From Planctomycetota bacterium (lineage in GTDB: Bacteria > Planctomycetota > UBA1135 > GCA-002748355): a DNA stretch of 64,000 bases. The notes under the pieces are model-generated. The model worked only from the letters and a program-made list of their open reading frames with translations. It was not told the DNA's origin and made no database searches. A program made the translations under genes and the position numbers. Shown here one piece after another: positions 9,715 to 17,845 of this stretch; the first letter of the stretch is position 1, and each line of letters begins with the position of its first letter. The stretch is taken from the NCBI GenBank assembly GCA_020638795.1, contig JACKHW010000004.1:481257-545256 (forward strand). Reading direction: 5' to 3'.

Positions 9715-11388
9715 GTGTCGACGATTAACGACGCAACGGATTCCTCCGCTCCGAAGGCCGAAAACGAGCGCCGCATCGTCGTGTTCGTCGGCGAGCGAAT
9801 CCACGACGCGACGATCGAAGCCGTCGAACGCATCGTGGAGACGTTCGCTCACGTGCGCTTGCTCGTCGTCCAGGCCGGCGTCGCGCGGCCGCGCGGCCTC
9901 GCACGATTGCGCATGGTCTTCGACCGGCTTCGTCGCGAGCCGCTGTCCTGGCCGCTCGAACTCGTGCATCGATTCTTCACGATGCTCTTCGTTCCGAGCC
10001 GGACCCGTGCGAACTCGGATCGCGTCGGACTGCCCGCGATCGAGAATCTCGAACACGTTTGGCGCGTTCACTTCGACGACATCGCGTCGGACGCGTGCGT
10101 CGACGCCATCCGGAAGTTCGGTCCATGGCTCGGGATCTCCCTCGACGCGCCGCCGCTGAAGCGAGAACTCTTCTCTCTGCCGGAGCTCGGCACGATCCGT
10201 GTGCACAAGAGTTTCCTTCCGGAGTATCGCGGCGGGCCGCCGGGCTTCTGGGAACTCCATGATGGCGCGCACGAGACCGGCGTCAGCATTCATTGGCTCG
10301 ACGAGCGCCGCGATGCCGGCGATGTCGTCTTGCAGCGGCGGTTCGACATTCCGCCGTTCGCGACTCCACGCGGTCTCGAGATCCTGCTCGACGACCTCGG
10401 AGGCAAGCTCTTGAGCGACGCGGTCGGGTTGCTCGACAAAGGTTCTGCAACCCGGACGCCACAACTCGTGCCATCGACACCGACGCGGGATCGACCAGCG
10501 TTCTTGTTGCGCCGTCGCGTCGAAGCACGTTGTCGCAAGCGGCGGAAGCAACTGCACGGCGCAATGCCGAGTCTTCGCGACGCGTTCAAGAACGCGTCGC
10601 TCGCACTCTGGGTCAACACCTGGTGCACGGTTCGGAACTTCTTTCGCGGAGCCCGTGGCGATCAACGCACGGCGATCCTCGTCTATCACCGAGTGTCGGA
10701 TACGTTCACCGACACGATCACGACGGGAATCGAGCAGTTCGCGCGGCAGCTCGAACTCGCCAAGGCGCACTACGACGTGCTCGACATGCACGAGTGGCTG
10801 CAGAGTCGCGGCAAGCCGCGCCGTCGACCGGCTGTCGTGTTCGCGTTCGATGACGGGTATTCGGACAACTACGTCGCAGCCAAGTTGATGCGTCGTGCGG
10901 GCGTCCCGTGCACGTTCTTCGTCTGCACGGGAATCGTCGGCACCGAGGATCCGTTCCTCCACGACCTCGAGCGCATTGGCGTTCGCGTGCCGGCGCTCAC
11001 GTGGGACCAGTGCCGGGAGATGTCGCGGCGCGGGTTCCACTTCGCGAGTCACTCCGTCTACCACACGGACTTCGCGACCTCGGAACTCGATGCCGCGCTC
11101 GAGGAGATCGCGACGGCGTCGCGCCACCTTCGCAACCAACTCGGTCTCGAGGCCCGCGACCACTGGCTCGCCTATCCGTTCGGACTGCCGACGGAGATGT
11201 CCGACGATCTGCGCTCACGCATCGAGCGCGCGGGTGTCGAGGTGCTCTTCGCCTCGGACGGTGGCACCAACACGCAAAACTTCGACCTTCACGCCGTGCA
11301 TCGGATCCCGGTGAGCAGCGCGATCTCGGACAACGCGTTCTTCGCGTTGATCGAGGGCTGGAACATGGATCTCGGCGCGCGGCGCTAA
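9715..11388 (+). CDS. Formyltransferase-like / polysaccharide deacetylase fusion
   Basis: The 557-residue protein joins two domains. Residues about 20-240 resemble Fmt/ArnA formyltransferases: VHKSFLPEYRGGPPGFW near 162 and DAGDVV near 200 match the catalytic loop and Asp. However, the Asn of the usual N-x-H triad is replaced by Arg (IRVH). Residues about 310-550 are a polysaccharide deacetylase (NodB fold): FAFDDGYSDN near 378, SHSVYHTDF near 445 for metal binding, and AYPFG near 486. In known pathways ArnA adds and ArnD (a NodB-fold enzyme) removes a formyl group from an aminosugar, so a sugar N-formyl/deformyl role is possible but unproven. GTG at 9715 is the start. No export signal is visible, so a cytoplasmic site is likely. 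It is convergent with the NHL gene. Confidence 0.82.
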   Translation: MSTINDATDSSAPKAENERRIVVFVGERIHDATIEAVERIVETFAHVRLLVVQAGVARPRGLARLRMVFDRLRREPLSWPLELVHRFFTMLFVPSRTRANSDRVGLPAIENLEHVWRVHFDDIASDACVDAIRKFGPWLGISLDAPPLKRELFSLPELGTIRVHKSFLPEYRGGPPGFWELHDGAHETGVSIHWLDERRDAGDVVLQRRFDIPPFATPRGLEILLDDLGGKLLSDAVGLLDKGSATRTPQLVPSTPTRDRPAFLLRRRVEARCRKRRKQLHGAMPSLRDAFKNASLALWVNTWCTVRNFFRGARGDQRTAILVYHRVSDTFTDTITTGIEQFARQLELAKAHYDVLDMHEWLQSRGKPRRRPAVVFAFDDGYSDNYVAAKLMRRAGVPCTFFVCTGIVGTEDPFLHDLERIGVRVPALTWDQCREMSRRGFHFASHSVYHTDFATSELDAALEEIATASRHLRNQLGLEARDHWLAYPFGLPTEMSDDLRSRIERAGVEVLFASDGGTNTQNFDLHAVHRIPVSSAISDNAFFALIEGWNMDLGARR

Positions 11389-11391
11389 ACG

Positions 11392-12504
11392 CTACTTGAC
11401 CGGCAATCGTTCGAGCCGCGTGATCCGCCCGTGCTCGCTCCAGTCGGAGACGTAGAGGTTGCCTGCACGATCGTAGGCGACGCCGTGCGGGGACAAGAAC
11501 TCGCCGTCCTTCCACTGGTCCTTCGCGACTCGATTTGTCGCGCGGAATTTCGGGTTCGGCTGTTCGCCAAGGTGACCGATCAGCTCGAAGCGATCATCGA
11601 AGAGCGTCACGCGACCGGTCAGGTCGGCGACCGCGAACTCGTCGCCATGGCGCGCGATGTTGCACGGGCGACGCAGCATGCCTTCGACGATTCGCTGGAC
11701 TTCGCCGTCGAGATTGCAGAGCAGGAGACGGTGGTTCTCACGATCACAGACGATCAGGACCTCGCGCGGCGTCTCGTCCTGCACCGAGTCGGGAGTCACC
11801 GGAATGGGGTCGGGAGCATCGCCTGCACTGCGAAGACTCGAGGGCTCGAGCTTCGTGATGAGGAGTCCGTGCGGCGTGCGCATCTTGCCCTCGTCCTTGC
11901 CGAGGCCGCCGAAGCTCCTTTGATACTTGCGCTCGGCGTCGTAGACGTGGATCCACGAAAGGCCATAGCCATCAGCGACGTACAACCTGCCGTCGGAGGC
12001 GAGCGCGACGCTCGTCGGATGAAATTGAGCGGCTTTCTCGTAGAGCGCCGACGCTTCGGGCCAGGGCAGGGTCCACAGGACCTTGCCTTCCATCGACGTC
12101 GAGACGATCTCCCCGCGACGTGCGTGTGCGATCACGATGCACGGCTGTTCACCGCGCCGGTCGAAGCACATGCCGTGCAGACCGCCGTGCCAATCGGGAA
12201 GCAGCGTTCGAAGGACGCTTCCTTTCGCATCGAAGATCGTCAACGCGGCCTTGCCGTCGGTGTTGACCCACACGCGCTGCTGGTCATCGACGAGCACGTG
12301 CCCGTGGGTCGCGGCGCGCTCGGGAGTCTTCCAGTCCTTCGCGAACTCGGTGTCCCAACGGAAGCGGAGCTTGCCGGCAGTGAGCACGATGTCGTCCGCC
12401 GCTCGACCCGCGTGCGTCACGTCTTCGAGTTCGACGACTTGCGCGAGGGCGGGCATCGCCGTCGCTCCGAAGAAAAGCGCCAACGCGCTGCACAGAGTCC
12501 TCAT
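11392..12504 (-). CDS. Exported NHL-repeat beta-propeller protein
   Basis: A secreted or periplasmic propeller of 370 residues. ATG at 12504 is preceded by GGGAG and gives a clean signal peptide (MRTLCSALALFFGATAMPALA). Repeats of the NHL type are visible, for example SVALASDGRLYVADGYG, HGLLITK and HGVAYDRAGNLYVSDW. Such propellers bind ligands or partner proteins; some are peptidylglycine lyases, but no such active-site evidence was seen. Specific role unknown. It is probably co-transcribed with the preceding minus-strand gene at 12546, with a gap of about 40 bp. Confidence 0.82.
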   Translation of the reverse strand: MRTLCSALALFFGATAMPALAQVVELEDVTHAGRAADDIVLTAGKLRFRWDTEFAKDWKTPERAATHGHVLVDDQQRVWVNTDGKAALTIFDAKGSVLRTLLPDWHGGLHGMCFDRRGEQPCIVIAHARRGEIVSTSMEGKVLWTLPWPEASALYEKAAQFHPTSVALASDGRLYVADGYGLSWIHVYDAERKYQRSFGGLGKDEGKMRTPHGLLITKLEPSSLRSAGDAPDPIPVTPDSVQDETPREVLIVCDRENHRLLLCNLDGEVQRIVEGMLRRPCNIARHGDEFAVADLTGRVTLFDDRFELIGHLGEQPNPKFRATNRVAKDQWKDGEFLSPHGVAYDRAGNLYVSDWSEHGRITRLERLPVK

Positions 12505-12545
12505 GTTCGTTCTCCCTTGGTTGCGGTCCTTGACGGACTTCCACA

Positions 12546-13766
12546 TCATTTGCATGTCGATGTCCCGGGGTCGATTTCGATGGAGGCGCCACCGTCCGCT
12601 CCGTTCGGGATCGCCACGTCATGGCGGTGCCCGGGTGCATCGAGATGAGCAACGATGTCACGCACACGCCGATCTTCGCGCTCGGCAGCAGGCAGCGTAG
12701 CGATCAGCGCACGAGCGTTTTCCGTGCGATCGAGATCGTGCAAGCACTTCGCCTCGAGCACCAGTGATTCCAAGTCGTGATGGCGCGAGTCGCGCTTGTG
12801 CCGCTCGAGCAGCGCCAAGGCACGGCGCGGCTCTCGCTGCGCGAAGGCGACGGCCGCCGCGAGAACCGCATCGTCGCACTGCTCGACCCACGAACTCGCT
12901 TGCGCGATATCGCCGCGTTCCATGGCAGTTTGTACGAGTAATCGCGCGATGCGTGGGCGGAGGTCTTCGGCCGCGGCTCCGTACCAAGTTTCGAGTTCGG
13001 CACCATCGAGGTCGAGTCCGCATTCGTGCTCGAGTTCTCGCTGTCGAACACGTGCGACTTGGTCCCGCGCGATCGGTGACATTGCGCAACCGGGTTCTGC
13101 ACGGCCGTGTGGGGCGCTACGTGGTTCCGTTGCCGAAGGCGTTGGAACAGCGTGCAAGCGGCGCAACTCCGGCACGGCCCGCAGTGCGCCATCCAAGAAC
13201 GCGCGATAGCTCTCCGGTCCCGCGTATCCGACCTGACGAGCACACGGCACACCATCGAGATAGAGAACCGTGGCGACGACGCCGCGCGAGATCAGGTCGC
13301 GCTCATGCGCGCTTCGGGCAACAGAAGCATCGCGCGCCGACGTTTCGACGAAGCGGCGACGGATCGATGCATGGAGCAATTCGACGGGTGGAGAACGGAA
13401 TGTGCCTTCTGCCATGGCGCGGCACAGTGGGCGATCCGAGCGCACGAAGTGGACGAGTTCGAGATCGTCCCGCGCGAGCGAGCGGTCCGTCGTCGGGACG
13501 CAGGCGTGATCCGAAGGCTCGGGACGGCATGCGGTTGTGATGCATGCGAGTGCGCACGCGAGAGCGATGGAGACAGCGCGCGTCGCTGCTAGAGCCCTGA
13601 TGCGCAGTGCGAGGCGGGACTCGACGTGCGACGACGGTCGCCCCTTGCCGCCCCAAGCGAGTCGGACTCTATCGTGAATCGCACCCCAAGAAGCCAAGCC
13701 GCAACCCCGGGCACGAACGCGGAGGCCGATCGTACGCTCGACGCAGTGCCCCGATAGGTTCGACAT
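12546..13766 (-). CDS. Lipoprotein with degenerate thioredoxin-like fold
   Basis: Function unknown. After a hydrophobic segment ending in a lipobox (ACALACITTAC) comes a region that resembles thioredoxin_7/DUF255 proteins: FVRSDRPLCRAMAEGTF and, later, VVATVLYLDGVPCARQVGY. The CxxC motif is absent, so redox activity is doubtful. The C-terminal half is alpha-helical and TPR-like (RRALALLERHKRDSRHHDL). The start is uncertain. ATG at 13766 puts the lipobox cysteine near residue 80, far too deep; TTG at 13697 or a rare CTG at 13607 would place it better. It follows the thioredoxin-domain gene at 13940 on the same strand, which suggests a related periplasmic role. Confidence 0.6.
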   Translation of the reverse strand: MSNLSGHCVERTIGLRVRARGCGLASWGAIHDRVRLAWGGKGRPSSHVESRLALRIRALAATRAVSIALACALACITTACRPEPSDHACVPTTDRSLARDDLELVHFVRSDRPLCRAMAEGTFRSPPVELLHASIRRRFVETSARDASVARSAHERDLISRGVVATVLYLDGVPCARQVGYAGPESYRAFLDGALRAVPELRRLHAVPTPSATEPRSAPHGRAEPGCAMSPIARDQVARVRQRELEHECGLDLDGAELETWYGAAAEDLRPRIARLLVQTAMERGDIAQASSWVEQCDDAVLAAAVAFAQREPRRALALLERHKRDSRHHDLESLVLEAKCLHDLDRTENARALIATLPAAEREDRRVRDIVAHLDAPGHRHDVAIPNGADGGASIEIDPGTSTCK

Positions 13767-13939
13767 ATTCGTCGACTTGACTGTGCTTTCGAGGCCACCC
13801 ACGCACGCACACTTGACTGCCGAGCACCCCCTCGGCCTTTCGGCCGAGCTTCCATTCCGAATGCGCCACGCGTACGGATCCTCGCCACTCGTCCCGAGTC
13901 GGGGACTTACGCGCGGTGCGTCGAGAGGGGAACAGAAGC

Positions 13940-16246
13940 TCATCGCGAATGAAAGCGGCGGAGTTCGGAACGAAGCGCCTCGAGCGAGGTGACTGGTGCG
14001 CGACACGTTCCTTCAGTGCAGACGAATGCCGTCGGCTTGCCATCGACGGCGGACTTCCCCGCGGCCGCGGGCAACAGCACCTCGAGGCGTGCACGAGTAT
14101 CGGGGCGGAGCAGGGCGAGGACGCGATACGGCGGCCACACGCGTTGTGACTCGCGGACGAGAGACTCGGCAAACTCATCGTGCGCACCAGTGCTGGCGAC
14201 GTAGATCTCCGTGGGACGCGCTTCGAGGAAGTCGATCAGACGCAGGAGCTGACCGAACGCATTGGGGTAGCGCGCGAGTTCTTGTCCGTGCTGACGGAGA
14301 ACGGCGCGTGCACGGTCGACGATGTCCGTTTCGCCAGCCAGCAGTCCGATTCTTGCCGCGACCTCTGCGGCCAGACCGACGGGCGAAGGGAGCGAGGATT
14401 CCTGGGCACTCTTGCGGCGCACGATCAGTGCTTCGGCATCGTCGGCGGTTGCGAAATACGATCCGTCGTCGCCGGCGGAGAAGCGCGCTTCGATCTGGGC
14501 ATGCAGGCCACGCGCGGCCTCGAGCCACTCTAGCTGCGGGTCGGCTTCGTAGAGATCGAGGAGACCGCGTGCGAGCGCGGCGTAGTCCTCGAGAAAGGCC
14601 GGGATGTGCGAACGCCCGGAGCGCCGCGTGCGCAGGAGCCGTCCGTCGTCATCGCGCATCGCCGACAGGAGGAAGCGCGCATTCGTGCGCGCGACGTCGA
14701 GCCAGCGCGCGTTGCCGGTCTGCATCGCGCCTTGTGCGAAGGCGGAGAGCATGAGGCCGTTCCACGACGTCAGGATCTTGTCGTCCTTCAGGGGCGGGAC
14801 GCGGGATCCCCGGCGTTGGTAGAGGGCGTGGCGTGCACGGTCGATCGCTTCGCGAAACGACTCCACATCGAGATCGTGCTTCGTTGCGAACGCTGCGGCT
14901 CCGACACGACGAGTGGGAATGATGTGCCTTCCCTCGAAGTTCGCGCGCTCGGCTCCGAAGAACTCGACGAGGTGCTGCGTCATCGTCTTGTCGACGACCT
15001 GCGCGACGACTTCGGTGAACTCGTCGTGCGACCAGACGAAGAACTTGCCTTCTTCCCCCTCGCTGTCGGCATCGGTCGCCGAGCAGAATCCGCCCTCACT
15101 CGTCGTCATCTCCCGCACCACGTAGTCGAGCGTCTCGGTCGCGATGCGGAGGAAGAACGGTTCGCCGCTCGCGGCGTGCGCTTCGAGGTAGACGCTCGCG
15201 AGCTGCGCATTGTCGTAGAGCATCTTCTCGAAGTGCGGCACGAGCCACGTGCGATCGACGCTGTAGCGCGCAAATCCGCCGCCGACCTGGTCGTACATGC
15301 CGCCGCGCGCCATGTGCTCGAGCGTGACGAGCGCCATGCGCGTGGCGTCCTCGGCCCTTGAATCACGGTCGCTCGTTGGTGGGGTCGTCGTCTTGCCGGT
15401 GCGTCCCGTGCGCTCGCCGTAGCGCAACAAGAATGACAACTCGGTGGCGTGCGGAAACTTCGGTGCCTGGCCGAAGCCTCCCCACTCCGGGTCGAAGCGC
15501 TCGTGCGCGACGTCGACGGCGCGCTCGAGCACTTCGGCACCGGGCACCGTCTCCGTCGGCGCGATGCGCGACTCCGATGCAATCGCGTCGGTCAAGTGCT
15601 GCGAGACTTCGAGAACCTTTTCTCGACGCTCGGTCCAAACACGGTTGACGTGCTCGAGGATGTCCCGAAAGCCGGGCATGCCACGACGCTGCGTCGGCGG
15701 CCAATACGTGCCGGCGAAGAACGGCTTGCGATCCGGCGTCAAGAACACGCTCATTGGCCAACCACCGCTCCCGTCATTGAGACGAACGACAGCGGCCATG
15801 TAGATCTCGTCGAGGTCCGGTCGCTCCTCGCGATCGACCTTGATGCACACGAAGTGCTCGTTGAGGAAGCGAGCGATCTCCTCGTTCTCGAAACTCTCGC
15901 GCTCCATCACGTGACACCAGTGACACGCGCTGTACCCGATCGACAAGAAGATCGGCCGGTCCTCACGCGTCGCACGCTCGAGCGCTTCGTCCCCCCACGG
16001 ATACCAATCCACGGGGTTGTGCACGTGCTGCAACAAGTAAGGAGATGTCGTCCCCTCGAGATGATTGGTCGGTCGCGTCACAGCGTTCTCCTGTTTCTCC
16101 CCCACGTGCTCCACCGCATCACAACCCCCGAGCCCCAGCAACACGACCAAGCCCACCAGCGCCAGCCCGACGAGTCCACCTGCGCGAAACGTGCCAGGGT
16201 CGTTTCGCGCAGAATAGTACGGGGATTTGACCCTGGCACGTTTCAC
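13940..16246 (-). CDS. Thioredoxin-domain (DUF255, YyaL/SPATA20-like) lipoprotein
   Basis: The family joins an N-terminal thioredoxin domain to an (alpha/alpha)6 barrel like those of N-acylglucosamine epimerases. Its reaction is not firmly known. The 768-residue product has the hallmark SIGYSACHWCHVMERESF (CHWC at about 108-111), followed by KVDREERPDLDEIYM and GGWPMSVFLTPDRKPFFAGTY. The barrel follows from about residue 230. A hydrophobic run ending LGLGGC (Cys42) suggests a lipoprotein. The GTG start at 16246 lies in the right arm of a 16-bp inverted repeat, so the first 21 codons are the repeat itself and supply the positive n-region. Later starts (GTG 16156) would give a poor signal. It lies 6 bp downstream of an SGNH gene. 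Confidence 0.85.
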   Translation of the reverse strand: MKRARVKSPYYSARNDPGTFRAGGLVGLALVGLVVLLGLGGCDAVEHVGEKQENAVTRPTNHLEGTTSPYLLQHVHNPVDWYPWGDEALERATREDRPIFLSIGYSACHWCHVMERESFENEEIARFLNEHFVCIKVDREERPDLDEIYMAAVVRLNDGSGGWPMSVFLTPDRKPFFAGTYWPPTQRRGMPGFRDILEHVNRVWTERREKVLEVSQHLTDAIASESRIAPTETVPGAEVLERAVDVAHERFDPEWGGFGQAPKFPHATELSFLLRYGERTGRTGKTTTPPTSDRDSRAEDATRMALVTLEHMARGGMYDQVGGGFARYSVDRTWLVPHFEKMLYDNAQLASVYLEAHAASGEPFFLRIATETLDYVVREMTTSEGGFCSATDADSEGEEGKFFVWSHDEFTEVVAQVVDKTMTQHLVEFFGAERANFEGRHIIPTRRVGAAAFATKHDLDVESFREAIDRARHALYQRRGSRVPPLKDDKILTSWNGLMLSAFAQGAMQTGNARWLDVARTNARFLLSAMRDDDGRLLRTRRSGRSHIPAFLEDYAALARGLLDLYEADPQLEWLEAARGLHAQIEARFSAGDDGSYFATADDAEALIVRRKSAQESSLPSPVGLAAEVAARIGLLAGETDIVDRARAVLRQHGQELARYPNAFGQLLRLIDFLEARPTEIYVASTGAHDEFAESLVRESQRVWPPYRVLALLRPDTRARLEVLLPAAAGKSAVDGKPTAFVCTEGTCRAPVTSLEALRSELRRFHSR
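16186..16244. repeat. Perfect 16-bp inverted repeat, REP-like palindrome
   Basis: Arms 16186-16201 and 16229-16244 are exact reverse complements (GAAACGTGCCAGGGTC) around a 27-bp spacer. A second, overlapping 9-bp inverted repeat (16182-16190 with 16202-16210, GCGCGAAAC) would compete with the first, so the RNA could form two alternative hairpins. The element sits at the junction of two co-directional genes and is translated as the N-terminus of the downstream one. Size and form resemble REP sequences moved by RAYT transposases. Only one copy is in the window. Confidence 0.75.
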
Positions 16247-16252
16247 GCGGGT

Positions 16253-17845
16253 TCAGCGCTTGGCGAGCTGCTCGAAGATCCACGACCAGAGCCGGTCCTC
16301 CAAGACCGCTCGATTGATCTGTTGATCGAGATCGGCGAGGAGGGAATCGCGTTCGGCATCGGGAAGCGCCCTGGCTGCTTCGTAGCGTCCGCTGAGTTGA
16401 TAGACGCATTGGACGAGACGCCACTTCTGGTCGATCCGGGTCGTGAGTTCGGGATGAAGCAGGTACCCGGGCACGCTGACGGCGAGCCACGGGAGCGCGT
16501 CCCGGAAATTGCCGAACATCATGCTGAAGTTGGCGTTCGAAGCCGCGATGCCCGGCATCGCGAGTGCAAGTTCGAGCGGCGGAAGCGACGCACGCACGTA
16601 TTGCTCCGCCGCGGGCGTGAACCGCTGCTCCCACCCCGCGGGAAGCGCCGGCAAGCGTCCGAGTTGCGCGAGTTGGCGCGCGAGCCAAGTCGCGGCGCGT
16701 CGCGCTCCCGCCTCCGACAAGTGACCGTAATCGAGAAACTCGCTCGTGTCGGGAAGCTCGGCACCGTCGGAGTAGAACGCGTCATCGAGCAAGAGACAAT
16801 CGCGGCCCAACGCCTTCGCGACCTCCTGGATCGCGTCGCGCACCATGCCGATCTGATGCATCGGCACCGCGTCCTGATCCCGCGCGAGAAGGAACTGCTC
16901 CCGCGCCGCGCCGAGTTCGCCGCAGGCGCGCAACACCGTTCCATACAAGAAGCGCACATCCGCACGGCCGCCGTGCTCCTCGAGCAGAGCCTCCACGCGC
17001 GCACGCATCGCTCGCGCGCGCACTGCATCGAAGCCGGTCCACGTCGCCTGCACGAGTTCGTCGATCTCGGCAACCGGCGGACCACTGATACCCCACGGCC
17101 AGAATCCACCAAGACCGTAGACCGCGACGACGAACACGAGGGGCACGTCCTTCGCGCGACAGGCATCCGACATGCGCTGCATCATGTGGCGCAGCCGGCG
17201 TGTCAAGAGCGCTGCGTCCCGCTCGCTGACCGGCAATGCACCGAAGAGCGGCTCGAGGTTCTTCGCGTCGTCGAGTCGATCGCGCAGTTGCGCTTGCCGC
17301 GCTTCTTCGTCCGCGAGCCTGAGTGTCGGCAACTCGCGATAGGCGATGCGCGCCCGACTCGCGTGCTCCCCGATCTCCTCGAGCAGCGTCGAAGGAACGA
17401 GCTTGCGCCCCGAGAAGATCCGATTGGCGAACTCGTTGGACCCGAGCGTCACGCAGACGCAACTCGGGTCGTAGTCCTCGAGCACGCGATCGACGAGCCG
17501 CACGAGCTCGCGGCTATCGAGCGCAGGCTTCGCGTAGTCGTGCACGAAGACATCGTCGTTGCCATAGACGGCGGAGAGGCCGGCATTCATCTGTCGCGCA
17601 TAGCTCGCGCGACCGTCCGTGTAGGGATACCCGGCGGTCATGCTCGCGCCGATGAAGAAGACGCGCTGTTCACCGGCCGCGCGCTTCGGCGACAGCGCGC
17701 GCACGCGCGCATGCGGCTCGGGCGCGATACTCGTCGCCGGCAACTCGTCGGTCGGGTCGTACGCGATCATGTGCGCACCGAGCACGACCATCGCGAAGCC
17801 GAGCGCGACCGCAACGACAGAACCGACCGGGAAGCGCGCGCTCAC
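16253..17845 (-). CDS. SGNH-fold protein of an O-acetylation operon (first of two)
   Basis: A 530-residue membrane-anchored SGNH/GDSL-family protein. The N-terminal helix (VVAVALGFAMVVLGAHMIAY) is followed by block I FFIGASMTAGY with the nucleophile Ser, block III TLGSNEF and block V LDYGHLSE, which supplies the Asp-His pair. The catalytic triad is therefore complete. With its MBOAT partner it probably transfers acetyl groups to an exported polysaccharide, in the manner of AlgI with AlgJ/AlgX. Start: GTG at 17845 overlaps the upstream stop (GTGA), giving coupling; GTG at 17872 is possible. It shares architecture, including a helical C-terminal region with FGNFRDALP, with the neighbour, so the two look like duplicates that have diverged. 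Confidence 0.82.
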   Translation of the reverse strand: MSARFPVGSVVAVALGFAMVVLGAHMIAYDPTDELPATSIAPEPHARVRALSPKRAAGEQRVFFIGASMTAGYPYTDGRASYARQMNAGLSAVYGNDDVFVHDYAKPALDSRELVRLVDRVLEDYDPSCVCVTLGSNEFANRIFSGRKLVPSTLLEEIGEHASRARIAYRELPTLRLADEEARQAQLRDRLDDAKNLEPLFGALPVSERDAALLTRRLRHMMQRMSDACRAKDVPLVFVVAVYGLGGFWPWGISGPPVAEIDELVQATWTGFDAVRARAMRARVEALLEEHGGRADVRFLYGTVLRACGELGAAREQFLLARDQDAVPMHQIGMVRDAIQEVAKALGRDCLLLDDAFYSDGAELPDTSEFLDYGHLSEAGARRAATWLARQLAQLGRLPALPAGWEQRFTPAAEQYVRASLPPLELALAMPGIAASNANFSMMFGNFRDALPWLAVSVPGYLLHPELTTRIDQKWRLVQCVYQLSGRYEAARALPDAERDSLLADLDQQINRAVLEDRLWSWIFEQLAKR

